A DNA stretch of 64,000 nt from Pseudomonas sp. AB6 (lineage in GTDB: Bacteria; Pseudomonadota; Gammaproteobacteria; Pseudomonadales; Pseudomonadaceae): assembly GCF_034314105.1 (NCBI RefSeq), contig NZ_JAVIWJ010000001.1, positions 4,746,001 through 4,810,000 of the forward strand. The letters run 5' to 3'. Positions 1 to 7,593 of this stretch are shown in pieces. The position numbers and the translations under genes are program-made. Positions within the stretch are counted from its first letter, which is position 1, and each line of letters starts with the position of its first letter. Below the pieces are notes generated by a model. That model saw nothing but the letters and a program-made list of their open reading frames with translations, was not told the origin of the DNA and did no database searches.

Positions 1-1
1 C

Positions 2-1684
2 ATGGGCTGGGCGGATGACACCCTGCGGCTGCCGGAATCAGAGAAGTTTCTTGAGCGTTGCGTGCACTTGGTGGCGGCTCATGAACAACGCAACTGCTTC
101 CCGGTGGATTCTATCCGGCGCAAAACCAACCCTAAGGATCCCAACTGCCCCTCGACTTACCGCGCCGGAACCTTTGAATACCTCTACCCCGGCATGCACT
201 CTGACGTCGGCGGGGGGTATCCGCCGGGTGAGCAGGGTAAATCGCTGGCCGGACCTCAGGATGTGCTGTCGCAAATACCGCTGCAGCATATGTATGCGGA
301 GGCCTATGCCGTCGGTGCGCCATTACAAGCACCAAAAGATGCGTTAAATGAAGAGCAAAAAGGAATGTGGCCATGGCTGGAAATGGACAGAGCAACTTTT
401 GAGGCCTTCTCAGTCTCCGACACCCTAACCCACCGCTTCAACACCTGGCTCGACGCCCACCAAACCGGCCCGCTAGAAGATGCCATGGAGCATCAAGCCG
501 CCCTGATCACTGCCTGGCGAATCAATCGGTACGCGTCCTTCCGCCTGCGGGAGACGTCGGCTTATCACCACGTTCAGGGCAAGGACATGACGGACGAAGA
601 AAAAAACGCCTTCGAAGCGCTGTACGCCCGGCAGTCCGAAGAAAATCTGGCGCAGCACAACGGGACAGAGCCGTCGGCCCTGTCAGACAAGGAACAGGCA
701 AAACGCGACAGCCATCTAGCGATCAAGCAGGCCTACGAACAGCGCACCGGGGCTACACAGCCCATGACCTTCAATACGCACAAGTCCTTTGAACCCATCC
801 TCGACCAGAATCAGCTGGAAATGGCGATGAGCGAGTTTCGCCGTGACTATACGGGGAAGTGGGCGTTCGCCGACTCCAACGAGGCGACGTCGGCTGGCAC
901 GGTGATCAACACGCTGTTCGGAGGGCTGGTGTACCTCATCAACGAACAAGACGAAGCCGAGGAATACGTCAAAATGCGCCGAACGGCCAATATAGCTTTC
1001 AACAAGCTCTACGCCCCCGGCAGGTTTGAACCCCTCAGTGATAAAGCGCAGACCCTTACCGATTTTTTTGACGAGCAAGTCCACGACTCACGCGCCTGGT
1101 TCATGAACGCGATGCTCAATGAGCGTGAAGTGTTCGGCGATTATTTCCGTTTTCGCGCAGTGTTCTTCGATGATCAATCCAACAAGTCGTTATCGCTGAT
1201 CGCCAGGTCCGGGCAGGTGATCGGGGTCGGCATCGCGCTTGCCAGCGTTGGCCTGAGCATCAAGCGCAACGACCCGCGTTACCTGATTGGGCTGATTATT
1301 CCGTCGCTGGGGATTCCGGCGTTTCGCGGCAAGCTCAACGCGCTGGCCATGCCGCAAGTGCGCGCCTTTGACCCGGTTACGAACATCGACCTGCCGATGC
1401 AAGACGTCGGCGCCCTCAGGACCTTTACCAAAAACACCGGCGACGTGCTGAAACTGGCCAAGGCCTTGCCTCTGCCTGAAGCCCTCAGCGACGAAACCGC
1501 CACCACGCCTGAGCTTAAAGCCCTGCTCAAAGCCCAAAAAACGGCGAGGGTCGCAGAAATGGCCAAAGAGCTGTTCGACAGCCTGCCCGCCGAAGAAAAA
1601 TCGGGATGGCTGGACCAAATCAAAGGCGTGGTGGGTAAATCCACCCGAGTCTGTAGTAGCCAACGTGTTGGTGCAGGGGTTTGA
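2..1684 (+). CDS. T6SS lipase effector, DUF2235 (Tle-type), 5' end missing
   Basis: The C-terminal part of a DUF2235-family protein, the alpha/beta-hydrolase fold of type VI secretion phospholipase effectors (Tle1-like). The segment around residues 60-73 reads YLYPGMHSDVGGGY, the family motif that carries the catalytic histidine (H66 in this numbering). The nucleophile motif GHSRG is absent, so the gene begins before the window and the ATG at base 2 is only an internal methionine. Two hydrophobic stretches at about residues 402-441 could contact membrane. The last ten or so residues are encoded by a REP element (see repeat at 1650-1730). The next gene, cobK, is convergent, so any immunity gene must lie upstream, outside the window. 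Family call is firm; the lipid substrate is not known. Confidence 0.82.
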   Translation: MGWADDTLRLPESEKFLERCVHLVAAHEQRNCFPVDSIRRKTNPKDPNCPSTYRAGTFEYLYPGMHSDVGGGYPPGEQGKSLAGPQDVLSQIPLQHMYAEAYAVGAPLQAPKDALNEEQKGMWPWLEMDRATFEAFSVSDTLTHRFNTWLDAHQTGPLEDAMEHQAALITAWRINRYASFRLRETSAYHHVQGKDMTDEEKNAFEALYARQSEENLAQHNGTEPSALSDKEQAKRDSHLAIKQAYEQRTGATQPMTFNTHKSFEPILDQNQLEMAMSEFRRDYTGKWAFADSNEATSAGTVINTLFGGLVYLINEQDEAEEYVKMRRTANIAFNKLYAPGRFEPLSDKAQTLTDFFDEQVHDSRAWFMNAMLNEREVFGDYFRFRAVFFDDQSNKSLSLIARSGQVIGVGIALASVGLSIKRNDPRYLIGLIIPSLGIPAFRGKLNALAMPQVRAFDPVTNIDLPMQDVGALRTFTKNTGDVLKLAKALPLPEALSDETATTPELKALLKAQKTARVAEMAKELFDSLPAEEKSGWLDQIKGVVGKSTRVCSSQRVGAGV

Positions 1685-1730
1685 AGCGTATGCCTGACAC
1701 GCCGCCTCGTGAGCACGTTGGCTTCTAAAG
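1650..1730. repeat. REP element overlapping the 3' end of the effector gene
   Basis: Inverted arms AGCCAACGTG (1658-1667) and CACGTTGGCT (1714-1723) enclose a centre with CCTGACACGCCGCCTCGTGAG, typical of P. fluorescens REP palindromes (the classic form is GTAGGAGCCAAC ... GTTGGCTCCTAC). The stop codon of the upstream effector gene (1682-1684) lies inside the element. Confidence 0.75.
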
Positions 1731-2465
1731 AAATCCAACCTGAGCTAACCGTTCCAGCAGCTCACTGACTTCCGTAAATTCCAGGTCCACGTTCGGCAAC
1801 ACCGGCCGACGCAAAATCAACACCGGCACCCCACGCTCTCGCGCCACCTCAAGCTTTGCCTCGGTTGCGCTGCCGCCGCTGTTTTTGCTGATCAGCACGT
1901 CGATGTCTCGACTCGCAAACAACTCACGTTCGCCCTCCAGCAAAAACGGCCCGCGTGCGGCGATGACGTCGCAGCGATCATTGCCGGGGGTATCGGTGAC
2001 GGTGTTCTCCAATGCGCGCAAGGTCCAGAACTGCTGGGCGGGTATTTCATGAAGGTGCTGCAAGGGCTCGCGGCCAAGGGTGAACAGCGGTCGCTTGAAC
2101 CGGGCGAGGGCGGTGATCAGTTCGGGCCAATCAGCGACTTCACGCCAGTCATCGGTGACTTGCGCTTGCCACCCCGGTCGGCGCAAGGCCCAACACGCGG
2201 TAGCGCTGAGCTGCGCGGCTCGCGCAGCGTTGTGGCTGATCTGGGCGGCGTAAGGGTGGGTGGCGTCCAGCAGCAAATCGATGCCTTGATCGCGAATAAA
2301 CTGCGCTAATCCTTCGGCACCGCCGTAGCCGCCGACACGCACCTGGCAGGTCAAGTCAGTCGGCACCCGGCCTACACCGGCCAGGCTGTAGATATGCTGC
2401 GGCCCCAATCGACGGGCGATGGCCAGTGCGTCGGTCACGCCGCCCAGTAATAACAGGCGCTTCAT
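1725..2465 (-). CDS. cobK: Precorrin-6A reductase CobK
   Basis: Reduces precorrin-6A to dihydroprecorrin-6 with NADPH in the aerobic cobalamin pathway, in the cytoplasm. The start MKRLLLLGGVTDALAIARRL begins with a nucleotide-binding GG motif; LLLDATHPYAAQISHNAARA is a family block, as are ISKNSGGSATEAKLEVARERGVPV and the PVLPNVD region near the C-terminus. About 246 residues, normal for CobK. I chose the ATG at 2465 because it overlaps the cbiD stop by 4 bases (ATGA); the longer open frame upstream has no family resemblance. Last gene of cobL-cbiD-cobK. Confidence 0.93.
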   Translation of the reverse strand: MKRLLLLGGVTDALAIARRLGPQHIYSLAGVGRVPTDLTCQVRVGGYGGAEGLAQFIRDQGIDLLLDATHPYAAQISHNAARAAQLSATACWALRRPGWQAQVTDDWREVADWPELITALARFKRPLFTLGREPLQHLHEIPAQQFWTLRALENTVTDTPGNDRCDVIAARGPFLLEGERELFASRDIDVLISKNSGGSATEAKLEVARERGVPVLILRRPVLPNVDLEFTEVSELLERLAQVGFL

Positions 2466-3559
2466 GCCGAGACCCCGGCATGCCCGACAATGCCGCCTTG
2501 GCGGTCGATGGCGAACACTTCCACTTCCACTTCTCTGGGCACCACGCTTTGGGCAAACCGCAGCGCGTGACGACACACTTCATCACCCAGCGCGATGCCG
2601 ACGGCGCTGGCCATGGCCAACGCTTGCTGGCTGGTGTTGGCGCCACGGATAGCCTGTTGCAGCGCGTCGTTGGCACCGAGGGAGGCGGCCCAATGGGCCA
2701 GTTGCGGCGGGTCGATGCTGGAGTGGCGGCTGTGCAAGTCCATATGGCCCGCCGCCAGTTTGCTGATTTTGCCGAAGCCGCCGCAGATGCTGAGTTTGGC
2801 CACCGGCACTTTGCGCAGGTGCTTGAGCACGGCGCCGATAAAGTCGCCCATTTCGATCAAGGCAATTTCCGGCAGGTCGTAGACCCGGCGCATGGTGTCT
2901 TCGCTGGCGTTGCCGGTACAGGCGGCAATGTGCAGATAACCGTTGGTTTTTGCGACGTCGATGCCTTGATGAATCGACGCGATGTACGCCGCGCAGGAAA
3001 ACGGTCGAACGATGCCGCTGGTGCCGAGGATCGACAGCCCACCGAGAATGCCCAAGCGCGGGTTCATGGTTTTCAAGGCCAGGGTCTCGCCGCCCTCGAC
3101 ACACAGGGTCACCTCGAAACCACCGGTGTAGTTCGATGCCTGGGCCAGTTGCAGCAAATGCTCGGTGATCATTTTGCGCGGCACCGGGTTGATCGCCGGC
3201 TCGCCCACGGCAAGTACCAGACCCGGACGCGTCACCGTGCCCACGCCTGGACCCGCTTTGAACCGCACGCCGGGTTCCGCGATCAGCCGCACCCGAGAAA
3301 ATACCAGGGCGCCATGAGTGACGTCAGGGTCGTCGCCTGCATCCTTGATCGTCCCGGCTTCGGCACCGTCGGCAAACGCCCGGCAAAACTCCAGGCGCAT
3401 GTGCACCTGCTTGCCCTTGGGCAGCACGATTTCTACCGCGTCGTTGATTTCGCCATTTAACAGTAATCGCGCCGCCGCCAGACAGGTCGCCGTCGCGCAA
3501 CTGCCGGTGGTGTAACCGGAGCGCAGGGGCGCGGGTTGTTCGGCGGTCTCGGCGCGCAT
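2462..3559 (-). CDS. cbiD: Cobalt-precorrin-5B C1-methyltransferase CbiD
   Basis: SAM-dependent C1 methylation of the corrin ring. The N-terminus LRSGYTTGSCATATCLAAAR is the CbiD signature, followed by the GGDDPDVTHG-type segment (here DAGDDPDVTHG) and RVRLIAEPGVRFKAGPGVGTVT. 365 residues, full length. It sits between cobL and cobK with a 1-base overlap upstream (TGATG) and a 4-base overlap downstream, so the three are translationally coupled. CbiD is best known from the anaerobic pathway; here it accompanies oxygen-dependent enzymes, as in other pseudomonads, and would stand in for CobF. Confidence 0.95.
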   Translation of the reverse strand: MRAETAEQPAPLRSGYTTGSCATATCLAAARLLLNGEINDAVEIVLPKGKQVHMRLEFCRAFADGAEAGTIKDAGDDPDVTHGALVFSRVRLIAEPGVRFKAGPGVGTVTRPGLVLAVGEPAINPVPRKMITEHLLQLAQASNYTGGFEVTLCVEGGETLALKTMNPRLGILGGLSILGTSGIVRPFSCAAYIASIHQGIDVAKTNGYLHIAACTGNASEDTMRRVYDLPEIALIEMGDFIGAVLKHLRKVPVAKLSICGGFGKISKLAAGHMDLHSRHSSIDPPQLAHWAASLGANDALQQAIRGANTSQQALAMASAVGIALGDEVCRHALRFAQSVVPREVEVEVFAIDRQGGIVGHAGVSA

Positions 3560-4761
3560 CAGGGTTTGATCGCTTCGAGCAGGGTGATGGGCAAGGCTTG
3601 GCGCCAGGTGTCGAACTCACCCAGGGGCTTGGCCTGGGCCACATGCAGGCGGGTCAGTTCGCCGCCGAACTGCTCGCGCCAGACCACCAGCGTGGCTTCG
3701 CTTTGCAGGGTGACGGCGTTCGCGACCAGACGCCCGCCTGAGCGCAGCTTTTGCCAGCACACGTCGAGTACGCCGGGGCGAGTGACGCCGCCGCCGATGA
3801 AAATCGCATCTGGGGTTTCCAGATCAAACAACACCTTGGGAGCTTGACCGCGAATCAATTGCAAGCCGGGCACGCCTAGCGCATCGCGGTTGTGTTCGAT
3901 CAATAGCTGACGGCCTTCATCGGCTTCGATAGCCAGCGTGCGGCAGCTTGGGTGCGCGCGCATCCATTCAATGCCTATAGAACCGCAGCCCGCGCCGACG
4001 TCCCAGAGCAATTCACCCGGCGTAGGTGCAAGGCGCGCCAAGGTGATGGCCCTTATATCGCGCTTGGTCAGTTGGCCGTCGTGTTTGAAGGCGCTGTCGG
4101 GTAGGCCGGCCAGCATCGACAAACGCGGTGTGTCGACGTCGGCGCGGCATTCGATGGCAACCACATTCAGCGCGGCAATGGGCAGGTTTCTCCATTGGCT
4201 GGCGATCTCTTCGACTCGACGCTCATCCGTGCCGCCTAAATGCTCCAGCACCGTCATGCGGCTGGGGCCGTAACCTCGGGCACGTAATAGCTCCGCGATC
4301 GCCGCCGGACTGCTGCCGTCGTTGCTCAAAACCAACAGGCGCACACCGTTATGAAATTGAGCATTCAACGCCGCCAATGGCCGGGCGACCACCGATAACG
4401 TGACCACATCTTGCAGCGGCCAACCCAAGCGGGCAGCTGCCAGGGAATAGGACGACGGCGAGGCCAGCACGCGCATTTCCTCGGCATCGACCTGCCGTGC
4501 AAGGCTGGCGCCGACCCCAAACAGCATCGGATCGCCACTCGCCAACACGCAAATCGGCGTGCCGCGTTGGTCTAGAACCGGGATTAGAGAAAACGGGCTG
4601 GGCCAGAGCGTGCGTTCGGCACGAATACAGGCAGGCAGTAAATCCAGCTGACGCTGACCGCCAAACACCTGAGTAGCGCCCAGCAGCGCGTGGCGAGCCG
4701 TCTTGCCCAGGCCTTTGAAGCCCTCTTCACCGATTCCCACGACTGTCAGCCAGGGCGCCAT
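3559..4761 (-). CDS. cobL: Precorrin-6Y C5,15-methyltransferase (decarboxylating) CobL
   Basis: Fusion of a CbiE-like tetrapyrrole methylase (residues about 1-210, with VVGIGEEGFKGL and CVLASGDPMLFGVG) and a CbiT-like Rossmann methyltransferase (about 215-400, with LWDVGAGCGSIGIEWMR as the SAM-binding motif and IFIGGGVTRPGVLD). It methylates C5 and C15 and removes the C12 acetate carboxyl. 400 residues, usual size. First gene of the minus-strand cob operon; the cobG operon starts 126 bases away in the other direction, so both share one short regulatory region. No cobalamin riboswitch is recognisable in that gap. Confidence 0.95.
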   Translation of the reverse strand: MAPWLTVVGIGEEGFKGLGKTARHALLGATQVFGGQRQLDLLPACIRAERTLWPSPFSLIPVLDQRGTPICVLASGDPMLFGVGASLARQVDAEEMRVLASPSSYSLAAARLGWPLQDVVTLSVVARPLAALNAQFHNGVRLLVLSNDGSSPAAIAELLRARGYGPSRMTVLEHLGGTDERRVEEIASQWRNLPIAALNVVAIECRADVDTPRLSMLAGLPDSAFKHDGQLTKRDIRAITLARLAPTPGELLWDVGAGCGSIGIEWMRAHPSCRTLAIEADEGRQLLIEHNRDALGVPGLQLIRGQAPKVLFDLETPDAIFIGGGVTRPGVLDVCWQKLRSGGRLVANAVTLQSEATLVVWREQFGGELTRLHVAQAKPLGEFDTWRQALPITLLEAIKP

Positions 4762-4811
4762 GTATGTTCCTCAACCGACTTAAATAAGCAGTTCCGACAG
4801 AGCGGCTTTTC

Positions 4812-4834
4812 ATGCCTGCGGACAAAGCAGGCAT
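4812..4834. other. Hairpin in the cobL/cobG divergent intergenic region
   Basis: An 8-base perfect inverted repeat, ATGCCTGC (4812-4819) and GCAGGCAT (4827-4834), with a 7-base loop lies midway between the two divergent cob operons. It could be an operator or part of a leader. Only the symmetry is seen; no regulator is assigned. Confidence 0.4.
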
Positions 4835-4887
4835 AATACCGCGCCCACAGGGCTGTAGCGTTTTTCAAATTCAGTTTGGGTGACCCT

Positions 4888-6243
4888 TTGAACCAGCCGA
4901 CGTCCGCATCGCCTTTACGCCCCTCGGCTTGCCCGGGGTTGTTGCGTATCGTCCCGGCGCTGGACGGCGGTATCTGCCGTATCAAGTTGGCCGGCGGTTC
5001 TATCACTTCGATTCAGGCCGCCGCCGTGGCTGAAGCGGCGCAGCGTTACGCTGGGGGGGTGATTGAGGCGACAAATCGGGCCAACCTGCAGATTCGCGGC
5101 ATTGGTGCCGAACAGGACGCTTTGATTGCGATTCTGTTGAGCGCCGGTCTTGGGCCGAATAACCCGGCGAGCGACGACGTGCGTAACCTGATGCTGAGCC
5201 CGACGGCCGGAATTGACCCGCAGCAGTTGTTCGACAGCCGACCGTTGGCTGCGCAGATTCTCGGTACCTTGGAGAACGAGCCTCGTTTTCATGACCTGTC
5301 GCCCAAATTCGCCCTCTCCCTGGACGCAGGCGAAGCGCTGGTGATGCGTGAACACCCCCATGATCTGTGGTTGTCGGCGCTGGAAGTCGACGGGGAAGTC
5401 CTGTTGGCGTTCGGGTTGGCGGGGTGTCCTGGGCATGATGCACCGCTTGCTGCGGTGGCGTTAGCCGAGGGGCATGCGCTGGTGATTGCGGTGCTGGACG
5501 CGTTTCTTGAATCGGCGCGGCCGGAGCAAACACGGATGCGCCATCTGCTGGCAGCGATGCCGATTGAGGAATTTCTTCAAGCCGTAGGGCGGCGGTTAAT
5601 CGGTCCTCTTCGCAGGCAAGCCTGCTCCCACAGAGCCTTGGAACTCCCAAACCCTGTGGGACCAGGTTTGCCTGCGAACGCGTTGGGTGTGTATCAGCAA
5701 TCGGTGGCTGGGCGTGTTGCGGTCGGCGCCGCTGTGCCATTGGGACGGCTCGATGCCTCGATGCTGCGCGCCGTTGCCCAATTGGCCGCGCAATGGGGCG
5801 ACGGGACGTTGCGTCTGACGCCGTGGCAAAGCGTTTTGCTGCCCAATGTGTGCGGCGAACACGCTTCAACGGTCATGGCCGGCCTGCACGCGGCGGGCTT
5901 GATCTGCAACCGCGAACAGCCGTTGGCAAACATCATCGCCTGCACCGGCTCAGCTGGCTGCGTCAAAGGCTTGGCCGACACCAAAACCGACGCCTTTAAG
6001 CTGGCGGTTTTGTTGGAGCATCATGGCTTGAACCTGCCGGTACACCTGACGGCCTGCTCACGCAGCTGCGCCGCCGCGCATATCGCCCCGATGACCTTGC
6101 TGGCGACCCGCGCCGGACATTACGACCTTTATTTTCGCGACACGCAGCAGCCGGGTTTCGGCGCATTGCGGGCGCGTGACCTCACTATAGAAGCAGTCGG
6201 CGCGTTATTCGCTGCCGACTCACGGAGCAGTACTGATGATTGA
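4888..6243 (+). CDS. cobG: Precorrin-3B synthase CobG with in-frame REP insertion
   Basis: Oxygen-dependent enzyme of the aerobic pathway, related to nitrite/sulfite reductases, that hydroxylates precorrin-3A and makes the gamma-lactone. Seen: RPSACPGLLRIVPALDGGICRIKL at the N-terminus, TNRANLQIRG, and the Fe-S/sirohaem cysteines in CTGSAGCVKG and LTACSRSCAAAH. The reading frame stays open through a REP pair (bases 5609-5678, about residues 241-264), which adds REP-encoded residues to the middle of the protein. The start is uncertain: TTG at 4888 (giving MNQPTSAS..., preceded by GGGTGA) or TTG at 4876; I see no ATG in the right place. First gene of cobG-cobH-cobI-cobJ. Confidence 0.9.
   Translation: MNQPTSASPLRPSACPGLLRIVPALDGGICRIKLAGGSITSIQAAAVAEAAQRYAGGVIEATNRANLQIRGIGAEQDALIAILLSAGLGPNNPASDDVRNLMLSPTAGIDPQQLFDSRPLAAQILGTLENEPRFHDLSPKFALSLDAGEALVMREHPHDLWLSALEVDGEVLLAFGLAGCPGHDAPLAAVALAEGHALVIAVLDAFLESARPEQTRMRHLLAAMPIEEFLQAVGRRLIGPLRRQACSHRALELPNPVGPGLPANALGVYQQSVAGRVAVGAAVPLGRLDASMLRAVAQLAAQWGDGTLRLTPWQSVLLPNVCGEHASTVMAGLHAAGLICNREQPLANIIACTGSAGCVKGLADTKTDAFKLAVLLEHHGLNLPVHLTACSRSCAAAHIAPMTLLATRAGHYDLYFRDTQQPGFGALRARDLTIEAVGALFAADSRSSTDD
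5609..5678. repeat. REP pair (inverted) inside cobG
   Basis: The left arm at 5609-5633 (TTCGCAGGCAAGCCTGCTCC then CACAG) and the reverse complement of the right arm at 5654-5678 agree at 23 of 25 positions. This is the common pseudomonad REP sequence, normally extragenic. Here it lies inside cobG and is read through without a stop. Confidence 0.85.
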
Positions 6244-6862
6244 TTACATCCGCGACGGCCAGGAGATTTATCGCAACTCCTTCGCGATCATTCGTGCCGA
6301 GGCCCGGCTCGACAAGATCCCGGCCGACCTGGAAAAACTCGCCGTGCGGGTGATTCATGCCTGTGGAATGGTTGAGGTTATCGAAGACCTGCGCTATTCC
6401 CCCGGCGCCGGTACTGCTGGCCGCAATGCCTTGGCCGCTGGCGCGCCGATTCTCTGTGACGCCCGTATGGTGTCCGAAGGCGTAACCCGCACGCGCCTGC
6501 CTGCCAACAATCAGGTGATCTGCACCCTCAAGGACGACGGCGTCCCGGAGCTGGCTCGCGAATTGGGTAATACCCGCTCTGCCGCCGCACTGGAGCTGTG
6601 GCGTCCGTATCTGGAAGGCGCGGTGGTGGTGATTGGCAACGCACCGACTGCGTTGTTCTACCTGCTGGAAATGCTCGATGCCGGTGCGCCAAAACCGGCG
6701 TTGATCCTCGGTTTTCCGGTAGGTTTCGTTGGCGCGGCCGAGTCCAAGGCGATGCTCGCGGCCAACAGCCGGGGCGTGCCGTTTGTGATCATGCAGGGTC
6801 GTCGCGGAGGTAGCGCGATGGCGGCCGCTGCGGTCAACGCCTTGGCCACGGAGATCGAATGA
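6236..6862 (+). CDS. cobH: Precorrin-8X methylmutase CobH
   Basis: Moves the C11 methyl group to C12, converting precorrin-8X to hydrogenobyrinic acid. Family blocks seen: MIDYIRDGQEIYRNSFAIIR at the start, RVIHACGMVEVIEDL (with the catalytic histidine), GAPILCDARMVSEGVTR and GFPVGFVGAAESK. 208 residues, full length. The ATG at 6236 overlaps the end of cobG by 8 bases and the gene's stop overlaps cobI by 4 bases, so translation is coupled along the operon. Confidence 0.96.
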   Translation: MIDYIRDGQEIYRNSFAIIRAEARLDKIPADLEKLAVRVIHACGMVEVIEDLRYSPGAGTAGRNALAAGAPILCDARMVSEGVTRTRLPANNQVICTLKDDGVPELARELGNTRSAAALELWRPYLEGAVVVIGNAPTALFYLLEMLDAGAPKPALILGFPVGFVGAAESKAMLAANSRGVPFVIMQGRRGGSAMAAAAVNALATEIE

Positions 6863-7593
6863 TGCAGCAACCCGGTCGTTTGATTGGTCTGGGAGTCGGC
6901 CCAGGTGATCCCGAGCTGATAACCGTTAAGGCCCTGCGTCTGCTTCGCGAATCCCCTGTGGTTGCCTACTTCGTCGCCAAGGGTAAGAAAGGCAACGCGT
7001 TCGGCATCATCGAGGCGCACCTGCAACACGCGCAAACCTTGATGCCGTTGGTCTACCCAGTCACCACCGAAGCATTGCCAGCGCCGTTGTCCTATGAGCA
7101 AGTCATCAGCGACTTCTACGACGAGGCCAGCGAAGCCTTGGCGGCGCATCTGGATGCCGGACGCGATGTGGCGGTGATCTGCGAAGGCGATCCGTTTTTC
7201 TATGGTTCTTATATGTACCTGCACGACCGTCTTGCTGAACGCTATGAAGCCGAAGTGGTGCCCGGTGTTTGCTCGATGCTGGGCGGCGCTTCGGTGCTGG
7301 GCGCGCCGCTGGTCTATCGCAACCAAAGCTTGTCGGTGTTATCCGGCGTGCTGCCCCACGATGAACTCAAGCGGCGTCTGGCGGATGCCGATGCGGCGGT
7401 GATCATGAAGCTGGGCCGCAACTTCACTAAGGTCCGCCAGGTTTTGGAAGAGCTGGGCATGGCCGAGCGCGCTTTGTATGTTGAGCGCGCGACCATGTCC
7501 AACCAGAAAATCGTTCCGTTGGATCAGGTCGAACCCATGTCGTCGCCGTACTTTTCGCTGATTATTGTTCCCGGCGAACGGTGGCAAGGCTGA
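6859..7593 (+). CDS. cobI: Precorrin-2 C20-methyltransferase CobI
   Basis: SAM-dependent tetrapyrrole methylase that makes precorrin-3A. Seen: GLGVGPGDPELITVKALRLL (SAM-binding glycine loop), VICEGDPFFYGSYMYLHDRL and VVPGVCSMLGGASVLG, all typical of the CobI/CbiL family. 244 residues, normal length. Overlaps cobH by 4 bases (ATGA) and cobJ by 1 base (TGATG). Confidence 0.96.
   Translation: MMQQPGRLIGLGVGPGDPELITVKALRLLRESPVVAYFVAKGKKGNAFGIIEAHLQHAQTLMPLVYPVTTEALPAPLSYEQVISDFYDEASEALAAHLDAGRDVAVICEGDPFFYGSYMYLHDRLAERYEAEVVPGVCSMLGGASVLGAPLVYRNQSLSVLSGVLPHDELKRRLADADAAVIMKLGRNFTKVRQVLEELGMAERALYVERATMSNQKIVPLDQVEPMSSPYFSLIIVPGERWQG

Noticed and set aside
2426..3460. Long plus-strand frame of 344 codons across cbiD
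   Set aside because: Antisense to a clear cbiD gene; composition and lack of motifs show it is a shadow frame.
4762..4887. Possible cobalamin riboswitch between the cob operons
   Set aside because: The 126-base gap is too short and shows no B12-box; only a small hairpin is present.
5003..5869. Minus-strand frame of 288 codons across cobG
   Set aside because: Rich in Arg, Pro and Ala as expected for an antisense frame; cobG on the other strand is certain.
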